From NCBI GenBank assembly GCA_014058105.1, contig JACGCM010000560.1, positions 6,076,001 through 6,140,000 on the forward strand: 64,000 nucleotides of DNA, in the 5' to 3' direction. Positions 59,229 through 64,000 of the stretch are shown here, piece by piece (position 1 is the first letter of the stretch; every line of letters begins with the position of its first letter). Source of the DNA: Kingdonia uniflora. Its lineage: Eukaryota > Streptophyta > Magnoliopsida > Ranunculales > Circaeasteraceae. A program made the position numbers and the translations under genes. The notes under the pieces are model-generated. The model was not told where the DNA came from, did not search any database, and was given only the letters and a program-made list of their open reading frames with translations.

Positions 59229-59507
59229 CTACCCCCCTACATATAAAGCCCGAACATTATCCTCTGCCAGAGTACGAAGACAAGCCCAACGTTCCTCGCC
59301 TTTCAAGATGAGAACATGAAACCTCCACTTACAGTAAAATTCCTCCTCATCTTCAACCGCTTCCTCTTCTGACATACCATGATAAATTGAAGGAACAGGA
59401 GCAGGAATAGACAATTCCAAGGATTGGTTGCCAAAGTACTTTAACTTCAACTTCTGCGTTTTAGTCGCTATCCTCTCTTCAAGAACCATCCTTCGAGTCT
59501 TTACCAT
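59229..59507 (-). CDS. Antisense small protein S1, copy E (intact)
   Basis: 92 codons without a stop: MVKTRRMVLEERIATKTQKL, KYFGNQSLELSIPAPVP, YHGMSEEEAVEDEEEFYC, KWRFHVLILKGEERWACL, end ALYVGG. The best full-length copy of the S1 family here. The start is supported by four other copies and by a TATA box about 75 bp upstream. Predicted soluble, acidic centre; function unknown. Confidence 0.55.
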   Translation of the reverse strand: MVKTRRMVLEERIATKTQKLKLKYFGNQSLELSIPAPVPSIYHGMSEEEAVEDEEEFYCKWRFHVLILKGEERWACLRTLAEDNVRALYVGG

Positions 59508-59577
59508 TTTAGCAAAACTTGTAAGATTCAGAATAAGTTACGCAAGCAGGCACTGTTTCAAAGATTGGTTTGAGGTA

Positions 59578-59588
59578 CTATTTATATA
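59578..59588 (-). promoter_or_regulatory. Antisense TATA box upstream of S1, copy E
   Basis: Minus strand TATATAAATAGTACCTC, about 75 bp from the ATG, same block as in element D. Confidence 0.55.
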
Positions 59589-59845
59589 ACCCTACATTTA
59601 TTGTGCAGTTATGTTTTCCCAAGCGTCATCATTTAATATAGACGCGACTATTTAATTACAACTATCATATATATAATCATCCACAATATCATTTAATACC
59701 CATCACTTCCCAATATCGCGTAACTTCTATCCAATCAATACTATCATTACTCTATTTAGAATTACAATGAATTAACCAAGTGCCCGTTACCCTCGGATTC
59801 TTTCTCAACCAAAGCTACTCGTGACTTCGATTGTAAGGCGACGAT

Positions 59846-60455
59846 TGCAGTGACCTATCCCTCGATCTCACCTAAATTGAGTTGTCGCCAGTTTAAATTA
59901 CCCCTATCTCAGGCTCACACATTTATCAATATAACTCCTCCAATCTATATTTTAACCAACCCCACAAACTAGTGAACAACGTGGGTCGAGCTTAAACAGA
60001 AGAACCTGAACAAGTCAAAGAGATCTGTCTCTCACGAACTCCTTAGTTACTCAGTCAACCACCACTAACCACATTCTTCGAAAAACATTCTCCAGCACAA
60101 TGAAGAGTTACGGAGAACGCCTATATAAAGAAGAAGTTCCAGAAGAGAAGAGGACCGGAAAAATTACACAAGAAATCACCTGTCTAGATTCTCAAACTAT
60201 TCAAGCTTCTTAGTTATAAGATTCAAGCATTTCTAAACCTAGAGATCACTTGTAATAAGATACCTACTTCAATCACTAAAAATTCTTTTACAAAAATCTA
60301 CCACTCGAAGTCGTGGCTTTTTACCTATTAAGAGGTTTTCCACGCTAAAATCCACCTGTATTATTTTCTTATATGTCATTAGAATATTGTTACAGGTTTA
60401 TTGGTATAATAGTACATTTCAAGCCATTTTGAGCTTAAGGAATTTGGCCATCACA
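59846..60455 (+). repeat. LTR of copy E, plus orientation
   Basis: 610 bp, TGCAGTGACC...GGCCATCACA, inverted relative to both B LTRs and about 90% identical to each. Preceded by the decayed polypurine region. TATATAAAG at 60122-60130. Flank GTTAC. Confidence 0.8.
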
Positions 60456-60466
60456 GTTACAGTATA

Positions 60467-61815
60467 TCATCTGTAAAAAAACTTAAGTTGAACAATATTC
60501 TATGGAAATTCCAGCTATATTTCGTCTTTAGTCATAAGCCAATAAGTTCCATTATTTATTTTTTTGCTAACAATATATGGCCCTTCCCAGTTTTTTAATA
60601 CTTTCCTCAAATTTATAGGCCGAGTACTATCTTGGATCCGTCGTAAGACAAGTTCTCCAATACCAAATTTTTATTCCCGAACTTTCTTGTTGTATGTTTT
60701 TTTCAATGTATCATGGTATCATCTCAGATATGCAATGGCCTTTTCTCTGGTTTCTTCTATCCAATTGAGGTTGCAAAGGAGACCAAGTTCATTATCTTCG
60801 TCTGGAATTTTTCATCGAGTACTGGGTAGATCGAGGTCTGAAGGTATGACTGCTTCAGTGTCAAAAGCCATCATGAATGGAGTGCAGTCCATTGAGACTC
60901 AAGGTATGGTACGGTAGGCCCTGAGAACACTGCGTAATTTATCTACCTATCATCCTTTATTATCGTCGAGACGCTTGCGTAATGCTGATTTAATGTTTTT
61001 ATTTATGGCTTCGTCTTATCCATTGCCTTGAGGATAATATGGAGTGGACATTATGAGCTGGATTTTGTATTTATGGAGAAAGGCATGTACTTTGGCGCTG
61101 ATGAACTGTTTGCCATTATCGGAGAGTATCATTTGCGGACATCCAAATCTTGTGATGATGTGCTCCCAAAAGAACTTAATAACTTCATTTTCATCAGTAT
61201 AGCAGAAAGGAACTACTTCAACCCATTTTGTAAAGTATTCAGTCATAACCAAGACGAACCTTCAATTTCTCGATGCTGGATGGAAAGGTCCAATGATGTC
61301 GATGCCCCATCATTTGAATGGCCAGAGAACATTGCTGATATGGAAGTCTAAGGCTGGGCTTTTGATGTTTTTGGCATGAATTTGGCATTTGTAGCATTTT
61401 CGAACAAAGTCTTCACAGTCATGTCTCATCATGGGCCAATATAACCCTTGTGTAAAAGCGCATTGTGCTAACGATCTGCCTAAAATATGTGCTCCCCAGA
61501 TACCTTCATGAAGTTCTTGAATGTTGATTTGGGCTTATTTTTGAGAAATACATTTGATAAGTGGTCCCCCTCATGTGATTTGATATAAGATGTGACCTTG
61601 GACAGTGAATATGGGGAACTTGGCCAGAAGTGATCGAGCTTCTTCTTTGTTACTGGGGAGGATGTTGGAATTGAGGTATGCATAGAATGGTCTTCTCCAG
61701 TCTTCAAGATCATCTTCTTTAGCAATGGTGATCTGGAGTGTTGATAGTATATCGAGACTAGAATGCTCAATGATTTTGATCTTTAAAGATCTGTTTTCAC
61801 TGTCTCCCAATATTG
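60467..61815 (-). pseudogene. Integrase of element D
   Basis: Minus strand: ELHEGIWGAHILGRSLAQ, CEDFVRKCYKCQIHAK (both Cys kept), WGIDIIGPFHPAS, then an open stretch 61016-61252 with FTKWVEVVPFCYTDENEVIK, ILSDNGKQFISAK and YYPQGNGQDEAIN, so all three catalytic acids are present. The C-terminal part ends KNWEGPYIVSKKINNGTYWL, then past two stops NIVQLKFFYR, with the final stop at 60467-60469. The R of PFKRW is a TGA. Confidence 0.8.
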
Positions 61816-62300
61816 TAACGATATAAGCTAAAGTATCGGCATGTCAATTTTCCTGTCGGGGTAAGTAAGAAATTGTTGCATGTTTGAATTGCTGTATCTT
61901 TTCTTCGACCAGAGCTACATAATTAATCATTTTTCCCGTTGTTTTGAAAGTTTTGTTGTAATGATTTCCACAAGCAAAGAGTCCACGTAGACTGCTAATT
62001 CATCTGCTCTGAGAGTAAGTACGAGATCGAGACCATGTCAAATTCCTTCATATTAATTTGGTCTTATTGTTGGTAGAATGGAAATTGAGTTTGATAGCTT
62101 TTTCAACTCGATAATTGGAAGGCGTGACGAGGACGATGCCAATCCCCGATCCTTATGGTCCAGTAGATCCGTCTGTAAAAAGTCGCCAACCAGAGCTTTT
62201 GGACAATGTGTCTGGTTCTACAATTGTATCATTTGTGAAGATTTCTTTGAGTTCATCCCAATCGGGGTCTTCGACGGGAAAGTCTGCCAAAAAGTTGGCC
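61816..62300 (-). pseudogene. Second, archaeal-type RNase H of element D
   Basis: GWRLFTDGSTGP, stop, GSGIGIVLVTPSNYRVEKAI, STNNKTKL (Glu motif decayed), SYLPRQEN and HADTLAYIVTILG. First catalytic Asp kept; frameshift in the middle. Confidence 0.7.
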
Positions 62301-63830
62301 ACTGCTTATCCCTTGACTAATATGTGGGGTTCGAAGGAAATGTTGCATTCTCCAAGGAAGACACACCATTGCTGGATTCGTCGAGATTTTTCTTTTTTGG
62401 AGACTGTTAGTTTGAGGGAGAATTTGGTGATGACTTTGATGGAATGAGCTTGAAAGTAGGGACAAAGTTTTTGAGAACTGTAGACCAGAGCGAGTAATTA
62501 TTTTTTTGCTGTCGTGTACCTTTTTTAAGCAGACATAAGTATTTTGCTGATGAAATAGATTAGTTTTTCTACTCTGCAATCTTCTCAAATAAGTACGGAA
62601 CTGATCGAATCATCAGTTATGGATAAGTACATAGTAAGAGATTCACCATCAATTAGAGTACTCATTATAGGAGGATGCCCCAAGTATCGTTTAAGATCTT
62701 GGAAAACCATCTCACAGTCAGGAGTCCAAATGACTTTCTTGTATTGTTTGTACGAAAGAGTAGTGGGGTTGCCACCAAGAAGGAGGTAAAGGAGTTTGCA
62801 TCGATCAGATGACTTTGAGATAAATCTGTGAAGAGCAACAATTTTGCCTGCGAATTTTTGAACGCCTTTTTTTGTTCGTGGGGATGACATTTCCATTAGT
62901 GTTTTGATTTGTGCGGGATCAATTTTTATTCCACTTTTACTGACTAGATTTCCCAGGAATTTGTCAGAGGTAACTCCGAATTGGCATTTCTCTGAGTTAA
63001 GTTTTATTTGGTACTTGCGAAGGATATCGAATATAGTTTGGAGGTTACTGGAGTGGTCCTCTCATTTCAAGCTTTTGCAAATCATATCATCGATGTATAC
63101 ATCCGTAATTATGCCGAGATGATCTTTGAACATTTTAGTCACAAGTCTTTGGTAACTAGCGCCTGCATTCTTTAAACTGAAAGGTATGACCGTGTAACAG
63201 TAGAGACCTCGGAGATGAAAATTTCTTTTTCCTGATCTTCTTCGGCTAATGGAACTTGGTTATAATAAGAGGCTGCATCCATCATAGAAAGAAGTTCGTG
63301 GCCTGCGACTGAGTCGAGAAGTTGTAAAATTTATGGTAGTGGAAAACTGTCTTTAGGTGTGAACTTCTTGGGTTATGTGAAGTTAACACAAACCTTGTTT
63401 TTGCCATTTTTTTTTGTACCGCCACGATATTAGATACCCACTTCAGATATTTAGCTTCCCGAATAAATCTTACCCGGAGGAGTTTATCAATTTCTACATT
63501 TACTGCATCGCAGAGTCGGGGGGCTAGATTCCATCATTTTTGAATTATAGCTTTGCTGTCTAGAAGGAGGTTGAGTCGGTAACAAGCGATTAAAGGATCG
63601 ATATCGGGCATTTCTTGGAAAGTCCAGGCAAAAATGTCGATGTTCTTCTTAAGTAGTTATATCATGGCCCCTTTTTCGTCGGTCGATAATTTAGAGCCGA
63701 TGAAGGTTGCGCATCCCGAGCCATCGAGTTTAGCAGATTTGACCATCTCGGTGTCGTACTATTCAAATGTTGTTAATTCTTCTTGTTGTAGTTGCTATGC
63801 TTTGAGAAGTTTGATTGTATGAGGGTTGGC
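62301..63830 (-). pseudogene. Reverse transcriptase and gypsy RNase H of element D
   Basis: Minus strand: WTFQEMPDIDPLIACYRLNL, EIDKLLRVRFIREAKYLKWV, a DAASYYNQVPLAEED-type region with frameshifts, catalytic YIDDMICKSL intact near 63088-63100, then MSSPRTKKGVQKFAGKIVAL and the RNase H segment (LTMYLSITDDSISSVLI; SQQKNNYSLWSTVLK-type frame) up to VANFLADFPVEDPDWDEL. Many stops. Confidence 0.8.
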
Positions 63831-64000
63831 TATGGTACTTTCACACATTTGTGCCACTGCTTGGCTGCCCTTGATTTCATATATTCTGTGATCTGTTGGA
63901 AAATGCAGTGCTAGATGATAAGTGGAAGGCACTGCTTTGATTAAATGCAACCAGCTTTGACCCAAAATTCCAGAGTATTTGGACTCTGCATCGAAATAAG
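63831..64000 (-). pseudogene. Protease C-terminus of element D, cut by the window end
   Basis: YSGILGQSWLHLIKAVPSTY, HLALHFPTDHRIYEIKGS, QAVAQMCEST: the conserved end of the family protease. The catalytic loop would lie beyond the window. Confidence 0.7.

Larger units (their letters stand above)
39202..60455. mobile_element. B/E composite: element B plus inverted 3' end E
   Basis: Three LTRs of one family, each exactly 610 bp: 39202-39811 (minus), 58454-59063 (minus) and 59846-60455 (plus). Element B (Tat lineage, minus strand) occupies 39202-59063. The rest, 59064-60455, is an inverted copy of a 3' end: S1, polypurine region and LTR. Both outer ends are LTR CA ends, flanked by GTTAT and GTTAC, while B alone has mismatched flanks (GTTAT/ATCCT). 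The host site is 7 bp past the pol stop of element D. Confidence 0.6.
21058..64000 (-). mobile_element. Element D: outer Tat-lineage element, split by two insertions and cut by the window end
   Basis: Three blocks belong to one minus-strand element: 21058-23078 (3' LTR, polypurine tract, S1), 36020-39201 (gene L and tandem repeats) and 60456-64000 (integrase back to protease). The intervening element C carries a near-perfect TSD (TCACA/TCATA). The B/E composite is flanked by GTTAT/GTTAC. After removal, the order 3' LTR, S1, L, repeat spacer, pol matches elements A, B and C exactly. Its gag, PBS and 5' LTR lie beyond the window. Confidence 0.7.

Overview
The window looks like repeat-dense, AT-rich intergenic DNA of a flowering plant. 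There is no intact single-copy host gene. Almost everything is degraded Ty3/gypsy LTR retrotransposon DNA, nested element inside element. No rRNA, tRNA or CRISPR array is visible.

Layout. (1) 362-1908 is a TRIM-like element with two 139-bp terminal repeats. (2) 2203-17605 is element A, a + strand Tat-lineage gypsy element. (3) 17606-21057 is a gap without retroelements. It holds a fold-back MITE (18276-18681) and a decayed region with two possible gene relics between inverted clusters of GTTAC/GTAAC motifs. (4) From 21058 to beyond the window end lies element D, on the minus strand. It is split by two large insertions: element C (+ strand, 23079-36019) and a B/E composite (39202-60455). (5) The composite holds element B (minus strand, 39202-59063) and an inverted 3' end (E, 59064-60455). 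B's gag is itself split by a deleted Athila element (52643-58103, TSD CCTCT). Removing the insertions in order makes D's accessory genes (21931-22336 and 36084-38334) and its pol (from 60467) one element. It also makes B's gag frame continuous.

Elements A, B, C and D share one plan: LTR, PBS of the TTTGGCGCCGTCTGTGG type, gag, protease, RT, RNase H, a second archaeal-type RNase H and integrase. A spacer with tandem repeats private to each element follows. Then comes an accessory gene block on the OPPOSITE strand, the polypurine tract and the 3' LTR. The block reads inward from the 3' LTR. It has a TATA box about 75-81 bp before the first ATG (clear in B, C, D and E), one or two small proteins of about 90-110 aa (S1, S2), in A and B a Lys/Arg-rich protein (S3), and a multi-exon gene (L). 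L has an N-terminal domain resembling the Pfam putative gypsy-type transposon domain, followed by coiled coil. An intron sits just after that domain in all four elements.

Antisense accessory genes are known in some Tat-lineage elements; maize Grande is the example I recall. The multi-gene block, its promoter and its conserved introns, seen here in several diverged elements side by side, are the most interesting content. All gag-pol regions are broken by stops and frameshifts, many at TGG, CGA and CAA/CAG codons as expected from decay of methylated cytosine. Identities and domain names are from reading and memory; no alignment or database search was run.
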